Below are positions 46,422 to 55,298 of a stretch of DNA of 64,000 nt, in pieces. The stretch is taken from positions 2,776,785 through 2,840,784 of the forward strand of contig NZ_LN868937.1 of NCBI RefSeq assembly GCF_001244735.1, given 5' to 3'. The notes beneath the pieces were generated by a model. It was not told where the DNA came from and searched no databases. It was given only the letters and a program-made list of their open reading frames with translations. The position numbers and the translations under genes were made by a program. The stretch's first letter is position 1. Every line of letters starts with the position of its first letter. The DNA is from Bacillus andreraoultii. GTDB lineage: Bacteria > Bacillota > Bacilli > Bacillales > Caldibacillaceae.

Positions 46422-46582
46422 TTTCACGTTACTCTATCAATCTTCAACAAATTCAGGTAGTCCCTGTCATCGGCTTTTGGGATATTTTTGTATAAAATGC
46501 ACAATATAATTAAAAAGAGAATAGCTAGTTTCACGCTTTTCTAACAACCTTCGACAAAATTCAGGTAGTGCCTGTCACCCAA
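46422..46582 (+). repeat. Pair of direct repeats with GGTAGTGCCTGTCACCC tail
   Basis: Two units, about 46422-46475 and 46528-46582, each contain GTTTCACG, CTTC-ACAAA and ATTCAGGTAGT-CCTGTCA. The second runs up to the ribosome site of the next gene and contains a GTG in frame with it. This resembles the GTGCCTGTCACC repeats common between Bacillus genes. Confidence 0.6.
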
Positions 46583-46594
46583 AGGAAGGAAAAA

Positions 46595-47386
46595 ATGATC
46601 AACTACACAAATAACAATACCGCCAGAAGATATAAAGCCCATGTTAGTATTTTAGGAACCACTCAACTACATTTGAGAAACCCATATATTATTGCTTGGT
46701 GGTCTGCCGCCTTCCCTGGATTTGGACACATGCTTTTATCTAAGTATCTTAGAGGATATGCCTTATTTATTTGGGAAGTTTTCGTTAATATAAATGCACA
46801 TGTTAATTCCGCCATGATTTACTCCTTTCAAGGAAATATAGGTATGGCAAAAGAAGTGTTAGATACACGATGGCTTCTTATGTATATCCCTGTTTATCTT
46901 TTTAGCATTTGGGATAGTTATCGCACAACGGTAGATATGAATAGGGTATACATTTTGGCTGAGCGAGAGAATCATCGGTTTAATTCGTATTCATTAGGAT
47001 CATTGGAGATTAACTATCTGGATAAACGAAACCCTGTTCTTTCTGTTATGTGGTCATTATTTATCCCTGGTTTAGGGCAGCTCTATATTCATAGGATTCT
47101 AACCGCCGTATTTGTCATTATATGGTTAGTTGTATTTTATTATTATTCACATGTTCAAGAAGCCGTTGTACTTTTGTTTTTAGGAAAAGTAAAAGAAGCA
47201 ACATCTGTGTTAAATCCTGAGTGGCTATTATTTATTCCTTCGCATTATGGATTTGCCACTTATGACGCTTATATTAATACAGTTGAAAATAATAAACTTT
47301 TTGAAAAAGACTTACGGAATTACTTGAAGGATAATTACCAATCTCCTGAATTTAAAATACGAAATGGACAAAAAATGAAGGGATGA
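46595..47386 (+). CDS. Membrane protein with an internal duplication, unknown function
   Basis: About 263 residues. Two copies of a module are visible: NPYIIAWWSAAFPGFGHMLL with RGYALFIWEVF at residues ~30-70, and NPVLSVMWSLFIPGLGQLYI with LTAVFVIIWLVVF at ~150-190. Each is a PG-x-GH/Q-x-x hairpin like a TM2-type domain. Each module is followed by VL(D/N)-x-x-WLL and a Y-x-SIWDSYRTTVD or Y-x-FATYDAYINTVE block. I start at ATG 46595 after AAGGAAGG. It overlaps the next gene by four bases, so the two form an operon. I do not recognise a named function. Confidence 0.7.
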   Translation: MINYTNNNTARRYKAHVSILGTTQLHLRNPYIIAWWSAAFPGFGHMLLSKYLRGYALFIWEVFVNINAHVNSAMIYSFQGNIGMAKEVLDTRWLLMYIPVYLFSIWDSYRTTVDMNRVYILAERENHRFNSYSLGSLEINYLDKRNPVLSVMWSLFIPGLGQLYIHRILTAVFVIIWLVVFYYYSHVQEAVVLLFLGKVKEATSVLNPEWLLFIPSHYGFATYDAYINTVENNKLFEKDLRNYLKDNYQSPEFKIRNGQKMKG

Positions 47387-47388
47387 AT

Positions 47389-47847
47389 ATGCAAATTTTT
47401 TCGACCTTTGAGGCTACCTACTATTTAGAAATGGCGATATCTACATTAGAAAAAAAGGGAATCAAAAAAGAAAGGATCTATGCTGTGCCATTAGATAATC
47501 GCACAGAAGATCGAAAGCTATTTGATTCTCTTCATCGTTCGGATGGAACAACCTTAATTGATATAGGTGCAGCACTTGCTACAGCCTTTTCTGTTATTGG
47601 TGCGAGTATTGGTTTTAAATTATCATGGGGTCCGATTTATTGGGGGTTAATAGGTGCATTTATCGGGTTTGTTCTCGGATTGGCCATTCGCCTTTTTATT
47701 GAATTGATTGTAAAGAAGAAAAGCCGGCGGTTAAATGGAAAACATTCAGAGATTATTCTCATTATTGATTGTGAGGAATCACAAGCCGAGTTTATAGAAG
47801 ATGTTCTGTGGAGTCACTTTGCGTTAGGAGTTGCAAAAGTAAAATGA
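47389..47847 (+). CDS. Small membrane protein coupled to the preceding gene
   Basis: About 152 residues. A soluble N-terminal segment (FEATYYLEMAISTLEKKGIK, then ERIYAVPLDNR) resembles the alpha-beta start of stress-type Bacillus proteins that precede glycine-rich membrane helices. Two such helices follow (ATAFSVIGASIGFKLSWG and LIGAFIGFVLGLAIRLFIEL). The C-terminus is soluble (SEIILIIDCEESQAEFIEDV). ATG 47389 is 6 bases after GAAGGG; ATG 47383 overlaps the ribosome site. Pairing with the upstream gene suggests a shared role. Confidence 0.65.
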   Translation: MQIFSTFEATYYLEMAISTLEKKGIKKERIYAVPLDNRTEDRKLFDSLHRSDGTTLIDIGAALATAFSVIGASIGFKLSWGPIYWGLIGAFIGFVLGLAIRLFIELIVKKKSRRLNGKHSEIILIIDCEESQAEFIEDVLWSHFALGVAKVK

Positions 47848-48117
47848 TGGAATCAATATTGGGTAAACAAGTATATGCTTTATCTGATGATTGTGAAATA
47901 TTGTTTCAAAAGTGAATCCTTAAGGAAAGTAAGGAGTTATAGAAAATATGTGAAGAGGATTCTTCTTATTATTTATCGTACTGTTTTCATGGTTCGTTGT
48001 AAAATGAAATGCATAAAGAGTATGTGTCAAGAGTTTCTCGGTCTTGTTTTTACACCAATACTTCAGGCACTCTATTTTTGTACAGCTATTTCAGCTACCG
48101 CGCTAACGCTTGCTGGC

Positions 48118-48169
48118 CTAGAATAATTTGTTCGGTTCTAAAAAACAAGAACCAAACAAATTATTCTAG
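48118..48169. terminator. Long perfect hairpin inside the ISLre2 element
   Basis: CTAGAATAATTTGTT pairs with AACAAATTATTCTAG, extended inward by GGTTC/GAACC after one mismatch. It lies between the left end and the transposase stop. It probably ends transposase transcripts and blocks reading from outside, although there is no T-run. Confidence 0.6.
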
Positions 48170-48179
48170 GGTACTTCTA

Positions 48180-49589
48180 TTACCGAAAACATTTTAATAA
48201 TTTCCCTGTCGCTGTTGAGTGGGCGACGTACAAGCTTATACTACCGTTTTTTACACCGATAGAAGGTTGTGTAGGCTGGCGTAATACTTGAGACATACGA
48301 ATGGTTCTTTTCACTTCACGATGCTTTCTTTCACTTCGTCCTTGTGCCTTTAAATATACGTCTCGCAAAGTTCCGTTGATTATCCCTTGTTTTACTTTTA
48401 CCATGGCCTCCGCACCTTCTTTACTCCAATGCATACCTCTTTTCTTCATCCTGAAAGAAATACGGCGTTGATTCGACTCCATTCCACCTAACCCACGCGC
48501 ATCTTTTGGATGACTTTTCACTTTATCTCGCCAATCAAAAATCCGATCCCAATTATTCAAAATATAACCTCGAAAATCATTTACTTTTTTTATCTCTTTT
48601 TCGTCGGTTAGCATACTTTCAAATGTATCCAAATATAATGAAAAGGCCTTTTTATCATGGTCTGATAAAGCTTGTTGAATAGACCCCTTGAATTTATTCT
48701 TTTTCCAGCCTAAAGCTCGGTTTAAGGCTTCACCTATGTGATACGAGTCTAATTGATTTAATACTTGGTGTTTCGACTGTGAAAAAGCCTCTTGGAACTT
48801 CTCAGCTGTATATCCTCTGCCCCCGTCACTATTCGTAATTACATGTGTATTTTCTATCGAATATTCATTGGCAGAAAAGGCCTGAAATTCCTTCCAAAAC
48901 GTGTTTGTTGGCTGGGTTGTCATAATTACCTTTTGGTTTCTCAAAGAGACGCGCTTGCCATTTTTATTCCATCCCTCATAAATAATCCCGTGGCAAACTT
49001 CCATCTGTTTTTTTCTTTCTGTCCCCCGAACAAATACACCATCAGCTTCTGCATATAAAAAATCAACTTTCTTTCCTTCTGGCAACGATGCCGATTCTTC
49101 AAGTTCATCCACCATTTCTTGGTCAGCCTTTGCTTGGGCCTCTCCAACCTTTTTCACAATATTACCGACTGTTGTATGGCTAACATTTACAGCCGACCAT
49201 TCTTTTAAAATACGTGCAGATTCACGGTATGTATTTTCACTTGCTAATTCAGCTACCTTTACTTCCACCAGAGGGCTATACCTTTGATGTTTTATGAACC
49301 CTAGCCACTCATCTAAGGGATAGTGTGGATTTCCATTAACATCATGCATAAGCGTCCTCTTAAAGCGAACAGATCCGAAAATAAATTGGATTGTCTTCTC
49401 ATCGTTTCTTTCAACTGTCCAATTTTCCGTTTGCTTATTTTCTTTGATTACTTGATTAATATTAGTAAAAACATCCCCAACTAATGATGCGAATGTTTCA
49501 TACATCAAGATTTGAAGTTGTTCCTCGAATTCAATTAAATTATTTGTTTCCTTTATTAATCCATAAATTCTTGATATAATTTTATCCAT
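48180..49589 (-). CDS. ISLre2 family transposase
   Basis: A 469-residue transposase (UPF0236 family). Conserved parts include FGSVRFKRTLMHDVNGNPHY near residue 72, LYAEADGVFVRGTERKKQME with an acidic catalytic residue near 178, TNSDGGRGYTAEKF near 252 and LDSYHIGEALNRALGWKK near 280. The basic tail AQGRSERKHREVKRTIRMSQ contacts DNA. It appears intact with a good ribosome site (GGCCTTC rich in the complement: AGAAAGAGGCC). With perfect target repeats, the element is likely recent and active. Confidence 0.9.
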   Translation of the reverse strand: MDKIISRIYGLIKETNNLIEFEEQLQILMYETFASLVGDVFTNINQVIKENKQTENWTVERNDEKTIQFIFGSVRFKRTLMHDVNGNPHYPLDEWLGFIKHQRYSPLVEVKVAELASENTYRESARILKEWSAVNVSHTTVGNIVKKVGEAQAKADQEMVDELEESASLPEGKKVDFLYAEADGVFVRGTERKKQMEVCHGIIYEGWNKNGKRVSLRNQKVIMTTQPTNTFWKEFQAFSANEYSIENTHVITNSDGGRGYTAEKFQEAFSQSKHQVLNQLDSYHIGEALNRALGWKKNKFKGSIQQALSDHDKKAFSLYLDTFESMLTDEKEIKKVNDFRGYILNNWDRIFDWRDKVKSHPKDARGLGGMESNQRRISFRMKKRGMHWSKEGAEAMVKVKQGIINGTLRDVYLKAQGRSERKHREVKRTIRMSQVLRQPTQPSIGVKNGSISLYVAHSTATGKLLKCFR

Positions 49590-49783
49590 GAGAAGGCCTC
49601 TTTCTAAATGTATTAAGCCTGGTAGCTTACATTTATATTAGAGTGCCTTCTCTTTTTTTGCCAGTTAATATTTTCCAAAACGTGGTATTTTAACCCCCGA
49701 GTAATATTTTACACATATGCATAAAGAAACATGTAGATACGGTATACTTAAAAGCGACGAAACCAATAAGTAAGGAGTATCTA

Positions 49784-49843
49784 CATGACAGAAACTAATT
49801 ATACCACAACCAAAAGAACCTTTAAACACTTAACCGATATTCG
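49784..49843 (+). pseudogene. IS30-family transposase, N-terminal remnant
   Basis: ATG 49784 follows AAGGAG and encodes MTETNYTTTKRTFKHLTDIR, the typical start of IS30 transposases (the LT-x-x-x-R part of the N-terminal helix-turn-helix). It is cut after 20 codons by the truncated ISLre2 copy. No matching C-terminal part is seen to the right. Confidence 0.55.
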
Positions 49844-50394
49844 TATGTGTCAAGATTTTCTCGGTATGTCTTTTATACAGTGCATACCTCTTCCAGCATT
49901 CGGGCACTTCACGATAATCACTTTTGTTGGCCAGTTCTGCCACCTTCACTCCGACGAATGAGTTGTACCTTTGATCTTTCTTGATGCAAAGCAACTCATC
50001 AAAGGGATAATGGGGTTTCCCGTTTTGATTATGCATGAGGGTACGGCTGAAACGGACAGCCCCAAACGTAAACGGAATGGTTTTCCAATCGGTCCTTTCA
50101 ACCATCCAACCTTCCTTTTGCTTCTTTACTTTTATTGCTTCATCTAATTGGTCCAGTACTTTTCCCACTAATAAAGCAAACGTCTCGTAGATATATATTT
50201 GAAGCTATTCTTCAGGAAGCAATGAAATCGTCGGTATTCTTTAAAAGCTCATATATTTTTGTTATCATGTTACTCATGAGAAGGCTCCTTTTCTAAAATG
50301 TAATTGCTGGCAAGCATACATTTATGATAGGATGTCTTCTTTCTTTTTTTCAAGAAATTTTCTTGAATTCCTCTCGGGAAAAATTTTACACATA
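49844..50394 (-). mobile_element. Internally deleted ISLre2 copy
   Basis: Ends match the complete element: TATGTGTCAAGATTTTCTCGG at the left and TTTTACACATA at the right. Only the first ~130 codons of transposase remain between them. No exact target duplication is visible. Confidence 0.7.
49870..50277 (-). pseudogene. ISLre2 transposase fragment
   Basis: ATG 50277 (MSNMITKIYELLKNT) follows AAAGGAG. A TGA, a frameshift and a TAG then occur within 30 codons. The second part reads TFGAVRFSRTLMHNQNGKPH and KVAELANKSDYREVPECW, clearly homologous to residues ~45-130 of the intact transposase. The remaining two thirds are missing. Confidence 0.75.
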
Positions 50395-50816
50395 TGAACG
50401 ATTTACTATAGTAAATGGTAAGTAGTTAGACAAAAAAACTTATATAATGCGGGTTCTCAGGGGTTTACATTATATATCCATTTTGTGTAATTATACCCAA
50501 ACGGTAAAATTGGCTCTATAAATACCATTTTAAAAAGTTTAACTCTCGAACCATATTATATTGATTTTTCAATTTAAGCTTGTATAAAATTAAATAATAA
50601 TCTATTAAAATACCTTGGAACCAAATTTTCCTGTTAGTTTCCCCATCATTCCATTGGATTACATCAAAAATAAAACGAACACCTATCATAAATCCTGTTA
50701 TTTTCCCAAAAGGGACATTAGTATGGATTATGTATAAGAAACAAACTAAAGTTTATTGAATTTTAATAGTGCAAATATAAAGCCAGAGTATTCTATTTTT
50801 AGGAGGGGTTTAACAA
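50395..50816. other. AT-rich gap right of the deleted ISLre2 copy
   Basis: No intact gene of normal size. The minus strand holds the small open frame annotated at 50516-50689. The plus strand before 50817 has only the ribosome site of the next gene. Confidence 0.4.
50516..50689 (-). CDS. Possible small ORF or gene remnant
   Basis: A 57-codon frame from ATG 50689, coding-like: GVRFIFDVIQWNDGETNRK, then WFQGILIDYYLILYKLKLKN. The frame stays open about 25 codons upstream of the ATG (TNVPFGKITGF), so a longer gene may have lost its start. No clear ribosome site. I do not recognise it. Confidence 0.25.
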   Translation of the reverse strand: MIGVRFIFDVIQWNDGETNRKIWFQGILIDYYLILYKLKLKNQYNMVRELNFLKWYL

Positions 50817-51047
50817 ATGAATATCCAATTTACTGTCGTTTCAACTTACGAAGAATGTACGCATATTTTAATTGAAGAAAACAATGTTCAAAAACTAAAT
50901 GCCTTTGGAGTGAAATACGGAAAAGTTTACAACTTACTTTATGATCAAAAGGAAGAAGAATACTATATTGTGAACGATGAGGGCAAAGGATGTATTGCTT
51001 TTGATACTATAATCCAAGTTAAATTACTACGACAAAACATTAAATGA
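50817..51047 (+). CDS. Small hypothetical protein
   Basis: A 76-residue soluble acidic protein. AGGAGGGG lies 7 bases before the ATG, one of the best ribosome sites in the window, so it is likely translated. The pattern (QFTVVSTYEECTHILIEENN then FGVKYGKVYNLLYDQKEEEY) suggests a small beta-sheet domain. I do not recognise the family. The next gene follows on the same strand 70 bases later; the two may form an operon. Confidence 0.6.
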   Translation: MNIQFTVVSTYEECTHILIEENNVQKLNAFGVKYGKVYNLLYDQKEEEYYIVNDEGKGCIAFDTIIQVKLLRQNIK

Positions 51048-51117
51048 TTTGACGAATTCCCCAATTAATAATATTCTTTTGTAATGAATGCAACATCATG
51101 TATTGGAGGTAATAGTA

Positions 51118-51438
51118 ATGGACAACAACATTGATGAATTAATGTACTCCTTGAACCTTAATAGGGCTTATGATAAATTCACAGAGCAATTTAAAGAATC
51201 TTCCAATCAGATTTTACAAAATATACAGAATCAATTAAAAGATAGTTACTTAACAGGATATAGAGAGGGACATCAAAACGGGAACGAAGATGGAACAATG
51301 GATGCTAAGTTGAGAGTATTGGTTAAATTGGCGATACATACAGATTTAGATGATCATATCATTTTAAAGATGGAGAAAGAAGGTGAAGAGAATCATATTG
51401 ATGCTCTAAAACAGGTAAGGAAAAAACAATGTGAATAG
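51118..51438 (+). CDS. Small hypothetical protein
   Basis: About 106 residues starting at ATG 51118, 8 bases after GGAGG; an earlier in-frame ATG at 51088 precedes the ribosome site. The N-terminal half is a helix-rich heptad-like segment (NRAYDKFTEQFKESSNQILQ). A Gly/His turn follows (GYREGHQNGNEDGTMD), and the C-terminus is charged. The turn resembles the end of Rpn/PD-(D/E)XK transposase-accessory proteins, but that is speculation. A clear terminator follows. Confidence 0.55.
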   Translation: MDNNIDELMYSLNLNRAYDKFTEQFKESSNQILQNIQNQLKDSYLTGYREGHQNGNEDGTMDAKLRVLVKLAIHTDLDDHIILKMEKEGEENHIDALKQVRKKQCE

Positions 51439-51475
51439 AAGCGGTTGTGATAAATTTCCAATTAATATCATAGTA

Positions 51476-51508
51476 AAAGAATCGGAAAACCTACCGATTC
51501 TTTTTTTT
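51476..51508 (+). terminator. Terminator after the 51118 gene
   Basis: AGAATCGG and CCGATTCT pair across an 8-base loop, followed by eight T residues. Confidence 0.9.
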
Positions 51509-52038
51509 ATCCATAGATACCATAAGATACTCTGTCAATATCTGATACGCTCACCAATTCAAGGGAGTTAAAACACTTCACATTAGTTCTCATTTCCTAA
51601 ATTTACACACTTGTATGTGGTTTTATCAATATAGCTAACGTTGAAATTATCTAATGAAAAACTGTTTTCGTGCTTGAACCAAATAACTTTGGTTTATAAA
51701 AGCAGCCCAATTATGATTAATATATAAGCTGATAAATTTATAGAAAGGATGTGATACGAATACTATTTTGTTTGCATAACCCGTCCTCAATCTCCAAGCA
51801 TCTCGACTTAGATCATGGTGGATTGGTCTTCTATCCTAAATCAAGCGGTCAGTCGTGGTCATTCCATGCTCAAAAATGGTGGAATTTCCGGAAAAAACTC
51901 CAAAAAAATATTTTCAGAAGGAAATAATGTAGATAAAATGAACTACTATGCAATATTCAAGTAACTTTAAAGATAGAGGTGTCAACACATCTACTATCAC
52001 ATATAGAAAATTAATCTTAGAATAAAGCGAATATAGTT
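51509..52038. other. Gap before the integrase remnants
   Basis: No intact gene of normal size. It contains one 58-codon frame (51751-51927) and otherwise AT-rich DNA with scattered stops. Confidence 0.35.
51751..51927 (+). CDS. Possible small ORF
   Basis: A 58-codon frame from GTG 51751, with AAAGGA immediately upstream but too close to be ideal. It reads SSISKHLDLDHGGLVFYPKS and SWSFHAQKWWNFRKK. The Trp- and Arg-rich end looks like a fragment of a larger protein. Could be a remnant of a phage gene; not recognised. Confidence 0.2.
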   Translation: MIRILFCLHNPSSISKHLDLDHGGLVFYPKSSGQSWSFHAQKWWNFRKKLQKNIFRRK

Positions 52039-52268
52039 ATGACATATATAAGACAACGTGGAAAAGGTTTTGAATGCACAGTTTACAAAAAATTAATGGC
52101 CAAACACAACGAGTTTTAAAAGTTGGAGTTCTTACAAAAAAACAAGCACTTATCGCAGCCGTTGAGCTTGAAGTACTAATAGCAAAAGGAACTAAAACCT
52201 CGTTCAAAGAACCCCGCAGCTCTTTAAAAGAGCAAATGTCACCCTACAAATACAAACCATTCAATTAA
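52039..52268 (+). pseudogene. Tyrosine integrase, N-terminal remnant 1
   Basis: ATG 52039 encodes MTYIRQRGKGFECTVYKK, the arm-type DNA-binding start of phage and ICE integrases. One A is missing in the following A-run, shifting the frame to KINGQTQRVLKVGVLTKKQA with ALIAAVELEVLIAKGT. The gene then ends in non-homologous sequence. Core-binding and catalytic domains are absent. Confidence 0.65.
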
Positions 52269-52385
52269 TTCATTATACAAAATAATAAAAAACATTTGAG
52301 ATAAGGGTGATTTCATTTCGACCATATGAAGATCACCCTTATCTAATTCCAACTAGATGAGGAGAATCAGTCTATTATATATATA

Positions 52386-52838
52386 TGAGAACGTAAAGGG
52401 AAAAAAGGGAAAACTTATGAATATACGATTAGCAGAATGGTAAATGGAGTTTCTAAACCTAGTAGAAAACGTGGATTTCGTACAAAAAAGGAAGCAAGAG
52501 TCGCTGCTACTGAGGTTGAAGCACTTAGCAATAGTTTAGCCCCAACTACAGTTGCAGGTAAAATTGTTTTTAAACAATATTTTGAGGATTGGATTGAAAT
52601 TTTAAAAAAACCAATTGTTAGTCCAACCACATTAAAGCATTATCAGTAATACCAACACAAACAAATTGCAAAAGAAACTACTTGACGAGTTAAACATAGA
52701 ACCGATAACTGTCCATGGATTAAGACACACCCATGCAAGCGTACTTCTTTATCAAAAGCTTTCATTCACTACGTTAGTGAAAGATTAGGTCATAGCGATA
52801 TTGAGACAACACTAAAGGAATATACACATGTTTTATAG
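52386..52838 (+). pseudogene. Tyrosine integrase, remnant 2 with internal deletion
   Basis: The arm-binding domain (TYEYTISRMVNGVSKPSRKR, GFRTKKEARVAATEVEAL) and the start of the core-binding domain (FKQYFEDWIEILKKP) end at a TAA. The C-terminal catalytic end then appears directly: EPITVHGLRHTHASVLLYQK with the R and H of the active site, and in another frame YVSERLGHSDIETTLKEYTH. Most of the middle, including the first catalytic Arg, is deleted. It marks the edge of a former prophage or integrative element. Confidence 0.75.
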
Positions 52839-53237
52839 GAATTACGTTTGCAAGATGAACAAATAACAATGCAAACTTTTGAAACTATGGTTGGTTGAAA
52901 ATATGCGTAAAAAAATGCGTATAATGAGTGCAAAAACGTATTATTTTATTTCCTTTAGTTCGATTGGCAAAGAAAGTATTAAAAAAATCCCTAACCCTTG
53001 TGAAATAAGAATTAGAGCCATTTCTATTATTTAACAAACGTGATTAATCTTGTTTTAAAGATACCGGTGGTCGGGATACAATAGCCCCTCTTGACCCTTG
53101 ATATTATTAGGTTTCTTAGGAGTTTGTGAAAAAATTGTGTAAAGTGAATTATTATGAAATCGTTTTGTTTTTAAAATTAATAAACTACTTTTACTATATC
53201 ATTTAATAATTTACTTATCACTGAAAAACGCCCCACC
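52839..53237. other. Gap between integrase remnant and the ABC-3C operon
   Basis: No gene. Near 52902-52922 ATGCGTAAAAAAATGCGTA is a short direct repeat after the integrase end, a place where an attachment site might lie. No tRNA or other typical integration target is visible. No obvious terminator for the leftward operon was found. Confidence 0.35.
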
Positions 53238-55298
53238 TTATCTTTCTTGTATTAAATAGTTGTTTTCTAAATTTAATGAGATATCACTTTCACTTAGACT
53301 TCCTTTATCCCCCGAAGCTAATATAATTTCAAACTGACTAGGGAATTTTTTTCTTAACTTTATTAAAAAGTTAGTAAATTTATTATAAGATTCTAAGTCT
53401 AAGTTTTGTTGTCTTGGCTCATCCAAAATTAAAATTAATGGATGATTTGTAGCCTTTTTAAACTCTAGTCCTGTCCTGAGTAGAGCTAAATAGTAGGCTA
53501 AAATTATTCTAATTAAACCACTACTAGAAGTAATACTGTATAAATTCCTATTATTTAGCTTTGGTAAATAATCCTCATCGTCAATTATAATATCTTTATA
53601 TATCTCTTCGGATACTACTTTCATGGCTTCTTCCTCTGACATATTATCTTTTTGTGAATTTACTACTCTTGAATAATCAATACCGTCTTTTAGAAAGTCT
53701 AATCCAGAAAGATATTTCTTAAAATTCCTTTGGAAGAATTTCAATTTGGTTTTGTCATCAACTTTAGATTCATTATTCTTAATTCTTTGGTTTATTGTAT
53801 CAATTTTATTATTCAATACTTCAATATTTCCTCTTAAATTCTCATACTTTAAAATTATTTCTCTGTCTTTTTGCAAATTTATAATAGTATTATTTATTCT
53901 ACCAATCTCACGAGAAACAAGGTGGTATTCTTTCAAATTATAAGGTTTTAACTCCCCCTGAAAATCTTCAATGGTTTTTTGGATCTCTAACAAATCAAGC
54001 TTTACAATGAAGAGATTGCTTTCAATCTTTGCTCTCTCTTTGACTTTAATATTTTTTAACCTTCGGAAATCCTTTTCCTCATCTATTAGGTAGCCTAATA
54101 ATTCATCTGGTTTTGAATAATTCCTAGACATCATTTCATGTGAACATACACTACAATGATTAGTTTCCAATTCATAATCTTCATCAATGGTAACCTCATT
54201 ATTACAATGGGGACACTTCTTGACAGGTAAAGAGCCTATAAGTTTCTTTGCAGTTTTTAATTTATCAAGTTTTTCTATGTCCATTAATATTTTATTTAAA
54301 TAGAAGTCATACTCTTTAATTTCATTATCAAGGCTAACTATTTTTTCTTCAAAACGTTTTTTAAGAGACATCAACCGTTTATATTTATCCTTAAATGGTT
54401 TTAATATATTATTATCATCTATTTTAGCATTCTCAATTTCGACTAATTTTTTTCTATACATATCTAACTCGTTATGCAGACTCGTTATCTCTTCATCAAG
54501 TGTTTTAAAATCTTTAAATTTAGATGTTGATAATACTTCCTCTACATCAACAATCGACGATTTTTTTTGCCTTAACTCACTATGCAAACTATTTAATAAG
54601 AATTTATCTGTTATATTAGTAGTATTAGAAAAACCCATTATTACATCAAATGCTATCTTTTTTACATCTTTAAGTCCATATCGAGGATTTATTGCTTGAA
54701 TATCTCCCCATGCATGTTGATTTATAATAAATAATGGTAATAAGTTTTGGATATAGAATATTAAAGTGTTCCCTTGTGTTTCAATTTCGTTCTTTTCCCC
54801 AAAGGCTGGTGTATTTTTATAAATAGGTATTCCAAAATATTCAAATAGAAATTCTTGATAAGTTTTATTGCCCTTTATATTTCTATCCTTTTTCACTTTT
54901 AAATAGGTTACTTTTTTTGATTCTTTATAGTTTTCAATGCTACAATTCCAATATACTTTTACTGGTTCAGATTTTTCTAGTGTATTTCTACATATTACAA
55001 TTCGTTCTTTTTCATTATTTAATTGAACTAACACTTCACTTTCTAAGATGGTATCATTAAAAAACTTATCTATTATAAGACTATAATCCGCTACGTCATT
55101 TTTCTTTTTTTGGGGGTAAATATCCTCACCAGAAAGCCCAAAAATCAAACTTTCAATTAGGGTTGATTTACCAAGAGTATTTTTACCATATATTAAGTTT
55201 ATTTCTTTTGTTTTTCCTTTGTTTGTAAAATTAATATACCTTCCGTATTCTTTCCCACTTTGCCCCTTTATTTTTATCTCTATTGCCTCAATTAACAT
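53238..55298 (-). CDS. Zinc-hook ABC ATPase of an ABC-three-component system
   Basis: A 686-residue SMC/Rad50-like ATPase. Walker A is IYGKNTLGKSTLIESLIFGL (residues 37-56). Coiled-coil arms flank a zinc hook with C362-x2-C365 and C382-x2-C385 (KKCPHCNNE, HCSVCSHE). A signature-like SITSSSGLIRIILAYYLALL lies near 588 and Walker B LILILDEPRQQNLDLES at ~621. It is shorter than SbcC and unrelated in detail. It is the third gene of an operon, overlapping the middle component by 11 bases. In ABC-3C systems this ATPase is thought to sense invasive DNA and control the effector. Confidence 0.75.
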   Translation of the reverse strand: MLIEAIEIKIKGQSGKEYGRYINFTNKGKTKEINLIYGKNTLGKSTLIESLIFGLSGEDIYPQKKKNDVADYSLIIDKFFNDTILESEVLVQLNNEKERIVICRNTLEKSEPVKVYWNCSIENYKESKKVTYLKVKKDRNIKGNKTYQEFLFEYFGIPIYKNTPAFGEKNEIETQGNTLIFYIQNLLPLFIINQHAWGDIQAINPRYGLKDVKKIAFDVIMGFSNTTNITDKFLLNSLHSELRQKKSSIVDVEEVLSTSKFKDFKTLDEEITSLHNELDMYRKKLVEIENAKIDDNNILKPFKDKYKRLMSLKKRFEEKIVSLDNEIKEYDFYLNKILMDIEKLDKLKTAKKLIGSLPVKKCPHCNNEVTIDEDYELETNHCSVCSHEMMSRNYSKPDELLGYLIDEEKDFRRLKNIKVKERAKIESNLFIVKLDLLEIQKTIEDFQGELKPYNLKEYHLVSREIGRINNTIINLQKDREIILKYENLRGNIEVLNNKIDTINQRIKNNESKVDDKTKLKFFQRNFKKYLSGLDFLKDGIDYSRVVNSQKDNMSEEEAMKVVSEEIYKDIIIDDEDYLPKLNNRNLYSITSSSGLIRIILAYYLALLRTGLEFKKATNHPLILILDEPRQQNLDLESYNKFTNFLIKLRKKFPSQFEIILASGDKGSLSESDISLNLENNYLIQER

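Larger units (their letters stand above)
48020..49717 (-). mobile_element. ISLre2-type insertion sequence, complete, with target duplication
   Basis: Imperfect terminal inverted repeats: TATGTGTCAAGAGTTTCTCGG at the left and, inverted, TATGTGTAAAATATTACTCGG at the right. TGCATAAAGA occurs just outside both ends (48010-48019 and 49718-49727), a 9-10 base target duplication. Inside is one intact transposase. The insertion interrupts the leader of an IS30-like remnant at 49784. Confidence 0.85.

Noticed and set aside
47875-48126. 83-codon plus-strand frame left of the ISLre2 transposase
   Set aside because: It spans the left end of the IS and ends in its internal hairpin, so it is a chance fusion of flank and IS sequence.
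52839-53237. tRNA or tmRNA attachment site after the integrase remnant
   Set aside because: I see no tRNA-like arms or conserved TTCGAATC-type block in this stretch.
53238-55298. A second SbcC
   Set aside because: It is much shorter, has a different hook spacing and signature, and is in an operon with ABC-3C-type partners rather than an SbcD.
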